A stretch of 34,014 nt of DNA from Oscillibacter sp. (lineage in GTDB: Bacteria > Bacillota > Clostridia > Oscillospirales > Oscillospiraceae): the NCBI GenBank assembly GCA_003522105.1, contig DPGF01000092.1:1-34014 (forward strand). Reading direction: 5' to 3'. The first letter of the stretch is position 1. The number at the start of each line of letters is the position of its first letter. A program made the position numbers and the translations under genes. The notes beneath the pieces were generated by a model. That model had not been told where the DNA came from. It saw only the letters and a program-made list of their open reading frames with translations, and ran no database searches. Shown piece after piece: positions 1-8,141 of the stretch.

Positions 1-7
1 AACACGA

Positions 8-40
8 AAGAAGTCACTCATGCGAGTGACTTCTTTTTTT
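8..40 (+). terminator. Intrinsic terminator at window edge
   Basis: The stem GAAGTCACTC / GAGTGACTTC has a 4-base loop and is followed by seven T residues. It would end a rightward gene lying before the window. The gene it serves is not visible. Confidence 0.75.
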
Positions 41-58
41 GTTTATTGCATCGAAGTG

Positions 59-86
59 AAGGCCCGCGCTTCAAGCGCGGGCCTTC
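59..86 (-). terminator. GC-rich hairpin downstream of the ferredoxin gene
   Basis: A perfect 11-bp stem (GGCCCGCGCTT / AGCGCGGGCC) lies 19 bases beyond the stop of the leftward EFR1 ferredoxin gene. The T-run on the minus strand is weak, so termination here is likely but not certain. It may also back up the rightward terminator beside it. Confidence 0.45.
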
Positions 87-104
87 ATTTGTCGTTTGGT
101 CTCT

Positions 105-854
105 TTACAGTGCTTCAAAATGATACCGCGGTTTGCCGAGACTCTTTTTGCCGTATTCGATGGCTTCTGCAGGGCAGTAGCAGATGCAGGCCATGCAGTG
201 GGTGCAGTCCTTGCCCCAGACAGGTTTGCCGTCATGCAGGGTGATATTGTTGGTGGGACAGCGCCGGACACATTGACCGCAGCCGATGCAGGCGCTGCTT
301 ACAGTGAAGGCATTCGCCTTAACAAAAAGCGGGTAGAAGAGCGGATTGACAGCACTGCTCATGAAGCGATCGTAGAGGTTGCTGCGCGGAGAGGCAAAGT
401 GTCGATCAGACTGAATGGCGGCGATGGCGCACTCGATGCCCGGCTCGGCATTGACTACGATTTTTCGCGCTTCGTCCGGCTGCGGGGCATTGAACATGGC
501 AATATAGTTTTCCGGCATGACGATCTCTGCCGTGCCCATATAGGCAAGGTGCTTTGTTTCACAGAGGGCTTGGTTGTATTTATTCGCATTGCCAATCTCG
601 CTGCCGCAGGTCATGACAAACCACGCCCGCTTCGCGCCGATGAGGTCAGTTTTCAGTAGCCAGTCCTGCACGATGCGGGGAATGCGCCAGGCATAGGTGG
701 GCGTAACGAATACAATTCGTTCGCCGGTCTCAATTGGCGAAGAATCTCGGGCTTTGATGCGGTCATTCATATTGAAAAGCGTATCGCCCAGTGCATCTGC
801 GATGCGCTGCGCTACATATTTGCTGTTACCGGTGCCGGAAAAATAAAGAATCAT
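105..854 (-). CDS. EFR1-family flavodoxin-ferredoxin fusion protein
   Basis: The protein (249 aa) is a predicted cytoplasmic electron carrier joining an FMN-binding flavodoxin-like N-terminus to a bacterial 2x[4Fe-4S] ferredoxin. The N-terminus has the phosphate-binding loop SGTGNSK (about residues 6-12). The C-terminus has two CxxCxxCxxxCP clusters, with cysteines at 189/192/195/199 and 217/220/223/227. This arrangement is typical of the EFR1 ferrodoxin family of anaerobic Firmicutes; the redox partner is not known. The start ATG overlaps the deformylase stop as ATGA, which suggests translational coupling in a leftward operon. Confidence 0.9.
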   Translation of the reverse strand: MILYFSGTGNSKYVAQRIADALGDTLFNMNDRIKARDSSPIETGERIVFVTPTYAWRIPRIVQDWLLKTDLIGAKRAWFVMTCGSEIGNANKYNQALCETKHLAYMGTAEIVMPENYIAMFNAPQPDEARKIVVNAEPGIECAIAAIQSDRHFASPRSNLYDRFMSSAVNPLFYPLFVKANAFTVSSACIGCGQCVRRCPTNNITLHDGKPVWGKDCTHCMACICYCPAEAIEYGKKSLGKPRYHFEAL

Positions 855-1261
855 ATCAAAACCCCCTCGCAGTGGTCGATCTCATGCTGAATGATCTGCG
901 CTGTCCAACCAGTAAAGGTTTTGATGCGCGTTTGAAATTTCTCATTCTGCCATTGCACCTTGATGGTCTGAAAGCGCTTGGTTTTCCGTGTACCGCTGAG
1001 GGAGAGGCAGCCTTCTTCCGCTTCATACGCGGTGGACTTCTTCACGATGACGGGGTTAAACATGACCAGGTATTCGCCCTCATTATCAAACGCGATGATG
1101 CGCTTGCAGACGCCGATCATGTTGGCTGCCATGCCAACGCAGCCGTCTTTATGGGCGGTCAGTGTGTCCAGCAGATCCTGTGCTGTGCCGAGATCATCTG
1201 GCGTGGCGAGATCAGCCTTCTGCGACAGAAAGAATTCGTCTTTGCAGATTTCACGAATCAT
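851..1261 (-). CDS. def: Peptide deformylase (short clostridial type)
   Basis: This enzyme removes the formyl group from N-terminal formyl-methionine of new proteins using a metal ion. Motif II EGCLS (residues 83-87, metal Cys85) and motif III HEIDH (126-130) are intact. Motif I reads GMAAN (43-47), so the usual final Gln that helps stabilise the oxyanion is Asn. At 136 aa it is shorter than most deformylases (about 150-190 aa). An AGGAGG ribosome site lies 8 bases before the ATG. The gene sits 33 bases after the alcohol dehydrogenase gene and overlaps the ferredoxin gene by four bases. The family call is secure, but whether this is the housekeeping or an accessory deformylase cannot be told here. 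Confidence 0.9.
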   Translation of the reverse strand: MIREICKDEFFLSQKADLATPDDLGTAQDLLDTLTAHKDGCVGMAANMIGVCKRIIAFDNEGEYLVMFNPVIVKKSTAYEAEEGCLSLSGTRKTKRFQTIKVQWQNEKFQTRIKTFTGWTAQIIQHEIDHCEGVLI

Positions 1262-1293
1262 GGGGAAGTCCTCCTTGCTTTATTAAGGTAAGA

Positions 1294-2340
1294 TCAGCAC
1301 TCCACGGCGACCTTGATGACGCCGCCCTGCTTGTTTTCAAAGAGATCGTAGGCTTCTTCGATCCGGCTGAGCGGATAGGTGTGAGTGATGAGCGGCTCTG
1401 TATCAAGCTTACCATCGGCGATCAGCTTCAGCGTTTCCTCACAGTGGCAGCCGTCCACGCCGCCGGTCTTGAAGGTGAGGTTCTTGCCATACATATCGGG
1501 CAGCGGCAGCGTCTGCGCTTTGTCATAGAGCGCGACCACCGTTACGATCGCGTTCGGCCTGGCGCACTCCCACGCAAGGCGGAACGTTCCCTCTGCACCT
1601 GTGACTTCAAGCACCACGTCTGCGCCGCCATGGTCGCTCACCGCGCGCACAACGTCAGCGCAGTCCTCCGGCGATACGGTCATCACCTCGGGGTAATGTG
1701 CGCGGATAAAGCGGACGCGGTTCTCATCTTTTTCACAAATGATGATGCGCTTGGGCTTTTTCAGCATTACGCAGAGCAACGTGCAAATGCCCGTCGGTCC
1801 CGCGCCGAGGATCAGCACGGTATCGTCTTTTGTGATCTCGGAAATATGTGCTGCCCAGAAGCCGGTGGCGAGCACGTCGCCCACCAGCAAAGCCTGCCGA
1901 TCGGTCACACCTTCGGGGATTTTATTAAGCCCCTGATCGGCAAAGGGCACGCGCACATATTCCGCCTGCCCGCCGTCGATGCGGCAGCCAAGCGCCCAAC
2001 CGCCGTTTTGATCGGTGCAGTTGTTGACATAGCCCTTTTTGCAGAAAAAGCACTCGCCGCAGAAAGTCTCTACATTGACCGTTACGCGGTCGCCCGGCTT
2101 CACGTTCTTCACCGCGCTGCCGACTGCTTCCACAATGCCGACCATCTCATGTCCCACCGTGATGCCCGGAACGGCGCGGGGAACGCTCCCGTGCTTGATG
2201 TGCAGGTCGCTGGAGCAAATGCTGGCGAGCGTCACCTTCACAATGGCGTCCCGCTCGTGCAGCAGTACCGGCTTTGGCTTTTCCGTTAATTCAAATTTTC
2301 CTTTTGCAACATATGTGTAAGTCTGCACCCTTCGATCCAT
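1294..2340 (-). CDS. Zinc-dependent medium-chain alcohol dehydrogenase
   Basis: The protein (348 aa) is an NAD(P)-dependent oxidoreductase of the medium-chain dehydrogenase superfamily. The catalytic zinc site is suggested by Cys42 and the GHE motif (64-65). The structural zinc lobe is formed by Cys94, Cys97, Cys100 and Cys108. The Rossmann loop GAGPTG lies at 179-184. The length is normal for sorbitol/threonine-dehydrogenase-like or secondary alcohol dehydrogenases, but the substrate cannot be assigned. It is the first gene of a likely leftward group with def and the EFR1 ferredoxin. No strong ribosome site precedes the ATG, so a slightly different start is possible. Confidence 0.9.
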   Translation of the reverse strand: MDRRVQTYTYVAKGKFELTEKPKPVLLHERDAIVKVTLASICSSDLHIKHGSVPRAVPGITVGHEMVGIVEAVGSAVKNVKPGDRVTVNVETFCGECFFCKKGYVNNCTDQNGGWALGCRIDGGQAEYVRVPFADQGLNKIPEGVTDRQALLVGDVLATGFWAAHISEITKDDTVLILGAGPTGICTLLCVMLKKPKRIIICEKDENRVRFIRAHYPEVMTVSPEDCADVVRAVSDHGGADVVLEVTGAEGTFRLAWECARPNAIVTVVALYDKAQTLPLPDMYGKNLTFKTGGVDGCHCEETLKLIADGKLDTEPLITHTYPLSRIEEAYDLFENKQGGVIKVAVEC

Positions 2341-2469
2341 CTCTTTCTGAAAACTCGTTTTTTCTCATTTTGCTTTTCTATCAAATCCAATCCATCATAC
2401 CACGGGAAGCACGAAAAGAAAAGAACGGAAGATGAAGGTTTGCGCCGGATATCTCAATGAGGGCTGCTT

Positions 2470-2516
2470 AAAAAAACAAAAAAGCAAGGGAAAACGCAAT
2501 GTTTTCTCTTGCTTTT
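2470..2516 (-). terminator. Terminator of the tRNA-Ser pair
   Basis: On the minus strand a long imperfect stem (arms AAAAGCAAG / CTTGCTTTT with inner GAAAAC / GTTTTC) begins only a few bases after the encoded CCA. It is followed by a T-rich tract, as expected of an intrinsic terminator. Confidence 0.75.
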
Positions 2517-2518
2517 CT

Positions 2519-2612
2519 TGGCGCGGAAGAGAGGATTTGAACCTCCGCGACGCTTTTTACACGTCCTACTCCCTTAGCAGGGGAGCCCCTTCGGCCTCTT
2601 GGGTACTTCCGC
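2519..2612 (-). tRNA. tRNA-Ser (anticodon GCT)
   Basis: The minus strand folds as a class II tRNA with acceptor arms GCGGAAG / CTTCCGC, anticodon loop CTGCTAA, a long variable arm and a GGTTCAAATCC T-loop. The 3' CCA is encoded. The anticodon GCT reads AGC/AGU serine codons. Confidence 0.95.
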
Positions 2613-2634
2613 AGGTCGATGGTGTTTTTTCAAT

Positions 2635-2722
2635 TGGCGGAGAGAGTGGGATTCGAACCCACGGATGCTTTACCATCGCCGGTTTTCAAGACCGGTGCCT
2701 TCAACCGCTCGGCCATCTCTCC
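2635..2722 (-). tRNA. tRNA-Ser (anticodon TGA)
   Basis: This is a class II tRNA on the minus strand with acceptor arms GGAGAGA / TCTCTCC, anticodon stem CGGTC / GACCGG-like around TTGAAAA, a long variable arm and a GGTTCGAATCC T-loop. The 3' CCA is encoded. It is transcribed ahead of tRNA-Ser(GCT) from a shared upstream promoter. Confidence 0.95.
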
Positions 2723-2761
2723 GGATAATGAGTTCGCGTCTAACTCCCAAACGCAAGACTA

Positions 2762-2791
2762 ATACTACCATAGATATGTGCTGTTTGTCAA
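2762..2791 (-). promoter_or_regulatory. Promoter for the tRNA-Ser genes
   Basis: On the minus strand TTGACA is separated by 18 bases from TAGTAT, and the tRNA begins about 40 bases further on. The -35 is perfect and the -10 is 4/6. Confidence 0.6.
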
Positions 2792-3007
2792 CCAAAATTA
2801 CAAGCTTTTTCTTGGATTATTCGATCGGCAGGAGATCTGCCGGGTGCCTTTGCCGCATTTGTGCGCCGATGCTTAATAATTTCTACCGCTGATGTTTGAA
2901 ATTAGTTAAGAAATTTCACAGTGGAATCGCAAGGTTTGCATGATATAACTCTTCCACAGACAGGAAAACAAGAGATGCCGGGATTTCCGGCAGTGGAGGA
3001 GACGATT

Positions 3008-4267
3008 ATGCAGACAGTCATCACGATCAACGCGGTCATCATGGCCCTCTTTTTCGTATGCTATTCCTATCAGTTCTTTTATGTGGCGGTGGCGCTGCTG
3101 AAGCGGAAGAAATTTATCGGCCGCAATGAAAACCACCGCATTGCTATTCTCATCGCTGCGCGCAATGAGGAGAATGTCATCGGTTATCTGCTCGACAGCA
3201 TTTGTGCGCAGACTTATCCGATGGATCATGTAGATGTTTACGTCGGTGCGGATAACTGCACGGACGATACCGCCCGCGTGGCGCGCGAGCATGGCGCGAT
3301 CGTTTTTGAGCGGCACGACACGCTGCATGTCGGCAAGGGCTATGTGCTCAACGACATGCTCAGACGCATTCGCCGTCCCGGCCGCAGGCACTACGACGCC
3401 TATCTTGTGTTGGATGCAGACAATATCCTTGACCCGAACTTCCTTTCCGAGATCGAAAAGGTCTACTCCGCGGGCTACGAGATCGTGACCTGCTATCGCA
3501 ATTCCAAAAACTATGGCGACAACTGGATCTCTGCGGGCTATGCACTGTGGTTCCTGCGCGAGGCACAATACTTGAACAATGCGCGCATGCGCCTCGGCAG
3601 CAGCTGCGCGGTGTCCGGCACAGGATTTCTGTTCTCTGACGGTGTGCTTCAGCGGTGCGGTGGGTGGAACTTCTTCCTGCTCACGGAGGACATCGAATTT
3701 ACCATCGACAATGTTGCCCGCGGAGAAAAGGTCGGCTACGCAGGAGGTGCGGTGCTCTATGATGAGCAGCCCACGAGCTTTGCCCAGTCCTGGCGGCAGC
3801 GCATGCGCTGGTCGAAGGGGTATTTGCAGGTTTTCCGCAAGTACGCCGTGCAGCTTTTCTCCGGCATTGCGCACGGCAGCTTTTCCTGCTATGACATGAC
3901 GATGAACATCATGCCTGCGGCAGTGCTGACGGGGGTGAGCGTGATCGTGAACATCGGCGCGGCGCTCTCGAACGCTGCGTCCGGCGGCTCGATGGAGATG
4001 CTTGTTGTCTCTGTGCTGCAAACGCTGGCGAGCCTGTATGCAACGCTCTTTGTGCTCGGCGCGATTACGACCGTGACGGAGTGGAAGAACATTCGCTGCG
4101 CGGCGTGGAAAAAGGTGCTCTATGCCTTTACATTCCCGCTCTTCATGCTCACTTATGTGCCCATCTGCATCGCTTCGCTCTTTACGAAGGTCGAGTGGAA
4201 GCCGATCTGTCACACGAGAGTGATGACGCTCAAGCAGATCGAAGAGCGCGGATTGCGCGCATCGTGA
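3008..4267 (+). CDS. Membrane family 2 glycosyltransferase
   Basis: The protein (419 aa) is a processive-type GT2 enzyme that would transfer sugar from a nucleotide sugar at the inner membrane face, perhaps for a surface polysaccharide. One membrane helix (about 5-30) precedes the catalytic domain. That domain has the D,D,D,QxxRW set: GADNCTDD near 80-87, DAD at 136-138, TED at 226-228 and QRMRW at 264-268. Two to three further helices fill residues about 300-395. This domain plan resembles hyaluronan and cellulose synthases and BcsA-like enzymes; the product is unknown. GGAGGA lies 7 bases before this ATG, which decides it against an in-frame start 29 codons upstream. Confidence 0.85.
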   Translation: MQTVITINAVIMALFFVCYSYQFFYVAVALLKRKKFIGRNENHRIAILIAARNEENVIGYLLDSICAQTYPMDHVDVYVGADNCTDDTARVAREHGAIVFERHDTLHVGKGYVLNDMLRRIRRPGRRHYDAYLVLDADNILDPNFLSEIEKVYSAGYEIVTCYRNSKNYGDNWISAGYALWFLREAQYLNNARMRLGSSCAVSGTGFLFSDGVLQRCGGWNFFLLTEDIEFTIDNVARGEKVGYAGGAVLYDEQPTSFAQSWRQRMRWSKGYLQVFRKYAVQLFSGIAHGSFSCYDMTMNIMPAAVLTGVSVIVNIGAALSNAASGGSMEMLVVSVLQTLASLYATLFVLGAITTVTEWKNIRCAAWKKVLYAFTFPLFMLTYVPICIASLFTKVEWKPICHTRVMTLKQIEERGLRAS

Positions 4268-4278
4268 CAAAATAATTT

Positions 4279-4307
4279 GAGAGAGGGGCGAAGCCCCTCT
4301 CTCTTTA
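4279..4307. terminator. Bidirectional terminator between convergent genes
   Basis: A perfect 11-bp stem (GAGAGAGGGGC / GCCCCTCTCTC) with a GAA loop and T-rich flanks lies between the glycosyltransferase and the leftward spoVA genes. It would serve both strands. Confidence 0.75.
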
Positions 4308-4310
4308 TCG

Positions 4311-4667
4311 TTATCGCTTGTCGCCGGGTTTGAAGAGGAGCGCCATCAGCACAGCAAAGACGACCGCTGCGGCGATGCCGCCCGCCGTGGCGCTGAGGCC
4401 GCCGGTCATCACGCCGAGCCACCCCTGCTCTTGAACAGCTTTTTCCACGCCCTTGGCGAGCGAGTAGCCAAAGCCGAGCAGCGGCACGGTCGCGCCCGCG
4501 CCGCCCCATCGGACGATGGGCTCGTATATGCCGACGGCCGTCAGAAAAACGCCGTAGACGACATAACCCGTCAGAATACGCGCAGGGGTGAGAGATGTTT
4601 TGTCGATCAAAATCTGACCGACGGCGCAGAGAATGCCGCCGCAGAGAAAGGCGCGCAGATAGTCCAT
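4311..4667 (-). CDS. spoVAE: Stage V sporulation protein AE (SpoVAE/SpoVAEb)
   Basis: This is a small integral membrane protein (118 aa) with about four hydrophobic helices. It matches the SpoVAE family in length and in its Gly-rich helices (GATVPLLGFGYSLAKGV, about 58-74). SpoVA proteins form the forespore inner-membrane channel that moves dipicolinic acid and calcium during sporulation and germination. The gene lies 3 bases after spoVAD. It is expected to be expressed in the forespore under sigma-G, though I could not firmly place a sigma-G promoter. Confidence 0.88.
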   Translation of the reverse strand: MDYLRAFLCGGILCAVGQILIDKTSLTPARILTGYVVYGVFLTAVGIYEPIVRWGGAGATVPLLGFGYSLAKGVEKAVQEQGWLGVMTGGLSATAGGIAAAVVFAVLMALLFKPGDKR

Positions 4668-4670
4668 TGC

Positions 4671-5693
4671 TTAAACCTCCTTCTGATTCGAGAGTATGAG
4701 CGCGTGGCAGATACCGGGGATGCTCTCGCCTTGCAGCGTCGTCGTGGGGGAGAGCAGCGCGCCCGTCGGCGCAAAGATCATGCGCTGCCACCTGCCCTCG
4801 CGCATTCCGCGCAGAAGATAGCCGCACAGGACGCTCGCCGAGCAGCCGCAGCCGCTGCCGCCGCAGTGCATGTCCTGCGCCTCAATGTCGTAAAGCAGCA
4901 GCCCGCAGTCGGTGTAGCGCGCGCCGAGCGGCAGCCCGTCGCGCGCAAAGAAATCAGAAACGATCCGATGCCCCAGCTTTCCGAGATCTCCCGTGACGAT
5001 GAGATCATAGTCCTCGGGTTTCGTTTGCGTGTCGCGGAAGAGCGCGCAGAGCGTATCGTATGCCGCTGCCGCCATCGCTGCGCCCATGTTGTTCGCATCG
5101 GTGATGCCCTTGTCGATGATCCTGCCGGTCGTGACATGGGTGATAAAGGGACCTTCGGCACTTTCTGCAACGATACAGCAGCCGCTGCCTGTGGCTGTCC
5201 ACTGCGCTGTAGGCGTACGCTGCGAGCCGTAGGGCACCGGCATGCGGTATTGCCGCTCGGCGGTGCAGAAGTGTGAGGACGTAAGCGCAGCCGCGCGCAA
5301 GGCATAGCCGCCGTCAATCATCAGCGCGGCAAGGGAGAGGCTCTCACCCATTGTGGAGCACGCGCCGTAAAGCCCGTAAAAGGGAATACGGCTCTCGCGC
5401 AGGGCGAACGAAGAGCCGACGCACTGGTTCAAAAGGTCACCGGCGAAAATGAGATCAAGCTCACTTTCCCGCAGTCCCGCTTTTTCCAGCGCGCGGGAGA
5501 GCGCATGACGCTGCATGGTGCTCTCGCCCTTTTCCCAGGTGGTTTCACCGAAGAAATGATCCTCGCTCAATTCATCAAAATAGTCGCGCAGCGGTCCCGC
5601 GCCCTCAAGCCGTCCGCCGACGGCGGCGAATGAGAGAATAGCGGGGCAGGTGTCAAGACGGCGCGTCTGCGCGCCAACGGTTTTTCGGCTCAT
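4671..5693 (-). CDS. spoVAD: Stage V sporulation protein AD (SpoVAD)
   Basis: The protein (340 aa) belongs to the thiolase-fold SpoVAD family, which binds dipicolinic acid on the outer face of the spore inner membrane and is needed for its uptake. The length is normal, and conserved segments such as GDLLNQCVGSSFALRE and YGACSTMGESL are present. An AAAGGA site lies 8 bases before the ATG. It is co-transcribed with spoVAE. The usual upstream partner spoVAC is not in this window, because the next gene upstream points the other way. Confidence 0.92.
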   Translation of the reverse strand: MSRKTVGAQTRRLDTCPAILSFAAVGGRLEGAGPLRDYFDELSEDHFFGETTWEKGESTMQRHALSRALEKAGLRESELDLIFAGDLLNQCVGSSFALRESRIPFYGLYGACSTMGESLSLAALMIDGGYALRAAALTSSHFCTAERQYRMPVPYGSQRTPTAQWTATGSGCCIVAESAEGPFITHVTTGRIIDKGITDANNMGAAMAAAAYDTLCALFRDTQTKPEDYDLIVTGDLGKLGHRIVSDFFARDGLPLGARYTDCGLLLYDIEAQDMHCGGSGCGCSASVLCGYLLRGMREGRWQRMIFAPTGALLSPTTTLQGESIPGICHALILSNQKEV

Positions 5694-5775
5694 GGCATTT
5701 TTCCTTTCAAAAGGATTTAGGGGAATCGCTCAAAAGTATGTATAGTCTCTGCCGCTTTTCCAAGAATATGAGCAC

Positions 5776-5804
5776 TTGACGCACTTTGACAGAAATGCTA
5801 TGAT
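5776..5804 (+). promoter_or_regulatory. Sigma-A-type promoter of ridA
   Basis: TTGACG is separated by exactly 17 bases from TATGAT, and the gene starts about 32 bases downstream. A second TTGACA overlaps at 5786 but is too close to the -10 to work with it. Confidence 0.75.
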
Positions 5805-5835
5805 AAATATACAACAAACAAGGAGGATTTTTCCT

Positions 5836-6216
5836 GTGAAACGAGTGATCTCTACGACCGCTGCTCCCGGCGCTGTCGGCCCTTATTCTCAGGCTGTCGA
5901 GGCAAACGGCTTTGTGTTCGTTTCCGGTCAGCTCCCGCTGGATCCGGCGACCGGCGCCTTTGTTTCCGACAATACCGACGAGCAGGCAGAGCAGTGCATC
6001 AAGAATCTGCTGGCCGTACTCGCGGCAGCAGGCTGCAAGGCGGAGGACGTTGTCAAGGCGACCGTCTTTATGATCGACATCGGCGAGTTTTCCGTTGTTA
6101 ACGAAGTCTACGCCAAGTATTTTAACGGCGAGTGCCCCGCGCGCTGCGCGATGCAGGTCGGCGCGCTGCCCAAGGGTGCGCTGGTCGAGATCGAGGCCAT
6201 TGCGGTCAAGCCGTAA
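5836..6216 (+). CDS. ridA: RidA family enamine/imine deaminase
   Basis: RidA hydrolyses reactive 2-aminoacrylate and related imines made by PLP enzymes, protecting them in the cytoplasm. The 126-aa length, the N-terminal segment AVGPYSQAVE and the C-terminal segment CPARCAMQVGALPKGALVEIEAIA (with the conserved Arg and Glu) are typical of the trimeric YjgF/YER057c/UK114 family. The start is the GTG preceded by AAGGAGG at 8 bases. An in-frame ATG 20 codons earlier would lie within the promoter and lacks a ribosome site. The gene is monocistronic, with its own promoter and terminator. Confidence 0.92.
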   Translation: MKRVISTTAAPGAVGPYSQAVEANGFVFVSGQLPLDPATGAFVSDNTDEQAEQCIKNLLAVLAAAGCKAEDVVKATVFMIDIGEFSVVNEVYAKYFNGECPARCAMQVGALPKGALVEIEAIAVKP

Positions 6217-6235
6217 GCAGACCGAAACGAAAAGA

Positions 6236-6266
6236 AAGGGAGAAACACAGTTTCTCCCTTCCTTTT
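6236..6266 (+). terminator. Terminator of ridA
   Basis: A perfect stem (AAGGGAGAAAC / GTTTCTCCCTT) with an ACA loop is followed by CCTTTTTT. Confidence 0.85.
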
Positions 6267-6331
6267 TTGATGCGAATGCAGTATAATATTTTGATTATCT
6301 ATCATAAATTTGCTTTCCGGGAGGAAATGAG

Positions 6332-6937
6332 ATGAAAGAAGAGATGCGTACCATCGGTTATCTCTGTCCTGCGTGCCGCAAGCGCGTCATTCAGAGCAGA
6401 AGTGTTTTTGCCCTGTCCGCTTCGGGCGCGGTCGTGAGCTGCGAGTGCGGCGAGTCGAGCCTGACCATCGATGCGGAGGAGAATAAGTTCCGCCTGTGTG
6501 TGCCGTGCGGCGTGTGCGGCGGCGAGCACACTGCGGAGTGCAGCGCGGAGAAGCTGCTGCACGGGCGCGGCATCGGCCTTGCCTGCCCGGAGACAAAGAT
6601 GCTCTGCTGCTTCATCGGCGAGGAGTACGCCGTGGAGCATGAGATGGAGCAGCTTTCCCTCGCGGCGGCCAAGGAGCGCGAGCAGGGCAGCGATCCCGCC
6701 GCCTTTGCCGACAGTGTTATCATGTATGAGATCTTATCCGAGCTCAAGGAGATCGCCGCGCGCGAAAACGGCATTACCTGCTCCTGCGGCAGCAAGGACT
6801 ACGGCATGGAGATCCACAGCACCTATGTGGATCTTGTGTGCAGGAGCTGCGGGGCAAGGCTGCGGATTCCGGCAGCGACGGACGAGGATCTCGACCGTCT
6901 CTGCTGCCACATGAAGCTGCAGATCAAGAGTGAGTGA
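6332..6937 (+). CDS. Cysteine-rich zinc-ribbon-like protein, function unknown
   Basis: The protein (201 aa) is a predicted cytoplasmic protein that probably binds zinc. CPAC lies near 12-15, followed by CECG, a CVPCGVCGG cluster near 56-64, CPETKMLCC, and a C-terminal pair CSCG / CRSCG. I recognise no catalytic domain. A GGGAGG site lies 7 bases before the ATG. It is followed after 9 bases by a CDF metal transporter gene and then a sirtuin, so the three probably form one transcript. A role linked to metal status is possible but unproven. Confidence 0.8.
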   Translation: MKEEMRTIGYLCPACRKRVIQSRSVFALSASGAVVSCECGESSLTIDAEENKFRLCVPCGVCGGEHTAECSAEKLLHGRGIGLACPETKMLCCFIGEEYAVEHEMEQLSLAAAKEREQGSDPAAFADSVIMYEILSELKEIAARENGITCSCGSKDYGMEIHSTYVDLVCRSCGARLRIPAATDEDLDRLCCHMKLQIKSE

Positions 6938-6946
6938 GGGGAGTAT

Positions 6947-8116
6947 ATGATCGGTTTTCTTGCACGCCGGTTCATTCAGAACTACCAAAATACCGCCGAC
7001 GCTGCGGTGCGCCGCGCTTACGGCGTGCTTTGCGGCGCGGTGGGCATTGCCATCAACCTGCTGCTCTTTGCGCTCAAGCTGCTGGCAGGAACGCTTGCAG
7101 GCTCGGTCGCCATTACGGCGGACGCGTTCAACAACCTCTCCGATGCGGGCGCGTCCATCGTGACGCTGCTGGGCTTTCGCCTTGCCGGGCAGAAGCCGGA
7201 TACCGAGCATCCCTTCGGACATGGCCGCATCGAGTATATTTCGGGACTGATCGTTTCGCTCGTCATTCTTCTGATGGGCTTTGAGCTGCTGCGCGATGCG
7301 GTGGGCGCGATCCTCCACCCCGAGGCGGTGGAGTGCAGCGCGCTGACGGTCACGATCCTGCTTGTTTCCATCTGCGCCAAGTTTTATATGTACTGCTACA
7401 ACCGCGGCGTGGGGAAGAAGCTCAACGCCGCCGCCATGCAGGCGACCGCGGCGGACAGCCTGTCCGACTGCGCAGCCACCGCGGCGGTGCTGCTCTCGAC
7501 GCTTGCGGGGCATTTCCTGCACTGGCAGATCGACGGCTGGTGCGGCCTTGTCGTGTCGCTGCTCATTCTGTGGGCGGGCTTCCAGGCGGCAAAGGACACG
7601 CTCTCTCCGCTGCTTGGCCAGCCGCCGACAGAGGAATTCGTGCAGGAGATCCGCGATATTGTGATGGCGAATAAGGCCGTGTGTGGCATCCACGACCTTG
7701 TGGTACACGATTACGGCCCCGGCCGCGTGATGATCTCGCTGCATGCCGAGGTGCCCGCGCACGGAGATATTCTCACCCTGCACGACGAGATCGACAACGT
7801 GGAAAAGCAGCTGCACGACAAGCTTGGCTGCGAGGCGGTCATTCACATGGATCCCGTGGTGACGAACGATGAAGCGGTGAATGTCACGCACCAGAGGATC
7901 GCAGCACTGGTGCGCGGCATCGACGAGAACATCTCCATCCACGATTTCCGCATGGTCACGGGGCCGACGCACACGAATGTGATCTTCGACGCCGTTGTTC
8001 ACTACGGCTGCAAAATGAGCGACAGGGAAGCGGAGGAGAAGATCAAAAAGGCGGTACACGAGCTGGATCCGAGCTATTTCGCTGTGGTGCAGATCGACAA
8101 GAGCTATGTGAGATAA
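6947..8116 (+). CDS. Cation diffusion facilitator (CDF) metal/proton antiporter
   Basis: The protein (389 aa) is a CDF transporter that would export Zn, Mn or Fe in exchange for protons. About six transmembrane helices span residues 20-215. Helix 2 carries ADAFNNLSDAG and helix 5 carries AADSLSDC; these Asp-containing motifs form the cation site. The HPFGHGRIEY motif follows helix 2-3. A cytoplasmic dimerisation domain (about 225-300) is followed by an extra ~90-residue tail, longer than in classic YiiP (about 300 aa). The metal cannot be deduced. It is transcribed between the Cys-rich protein and the sirtuin gene. Confidence 0.9.
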   Translation: MIGFLARRFIQNYQNTADAAVRRAYGVLCGAVGIAINLLLFALKLLAGTLAGSVAITADAFNNLSDAGASIVTLLGFRLAGQKPDTEHPFGHGRIEYISGLIVSLVILLMGFELLRDAVGAILHPEAVECSALTVTILLVSICAKFYMYCYNRGVGKKLNAAAMQATAADSLSDCAATAAVLLSTLAGHFLHWQIDGWCGLVVSLLILWAGFQAAKDTLSPLLGQPPTEEFVQEIRDIVMANKAVCGIHDLVVHDYGPGRVMISLHAEVPAHGDILTLHDEIDNVEKQLHDKLGCEAVIHMDPVVTNDEAVNVTHQRIAALVRGIDENISIHDFRMVTGPTHTNVIFDAVVHYGCKMSDREAEEKIKKAVHELDPSYFAVVQIDKSYVR

Positions 8117-8141
8117 GCGCATGCGCGCAAAAGGAGAACCG

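Noticed and set aside
2906..4270. A 454-codon minus-strand frame
   Set aside because: It is a shadow of the glycosyltransferase gene, which has all GT2 motifs.
5694..5760. Sigma-G promoter before spoVAD
   Set aside because: CATACTT-like sequence is present on the minus strand but I could not find a matching -35 at proper spacing.
5776..5835. Earlier ATG start for ridA
   Set aside because: It would translate through the promoter and lacks a ribosome site; the GTG at 5836 follows AAGGAGG and gives the normal RidA length.
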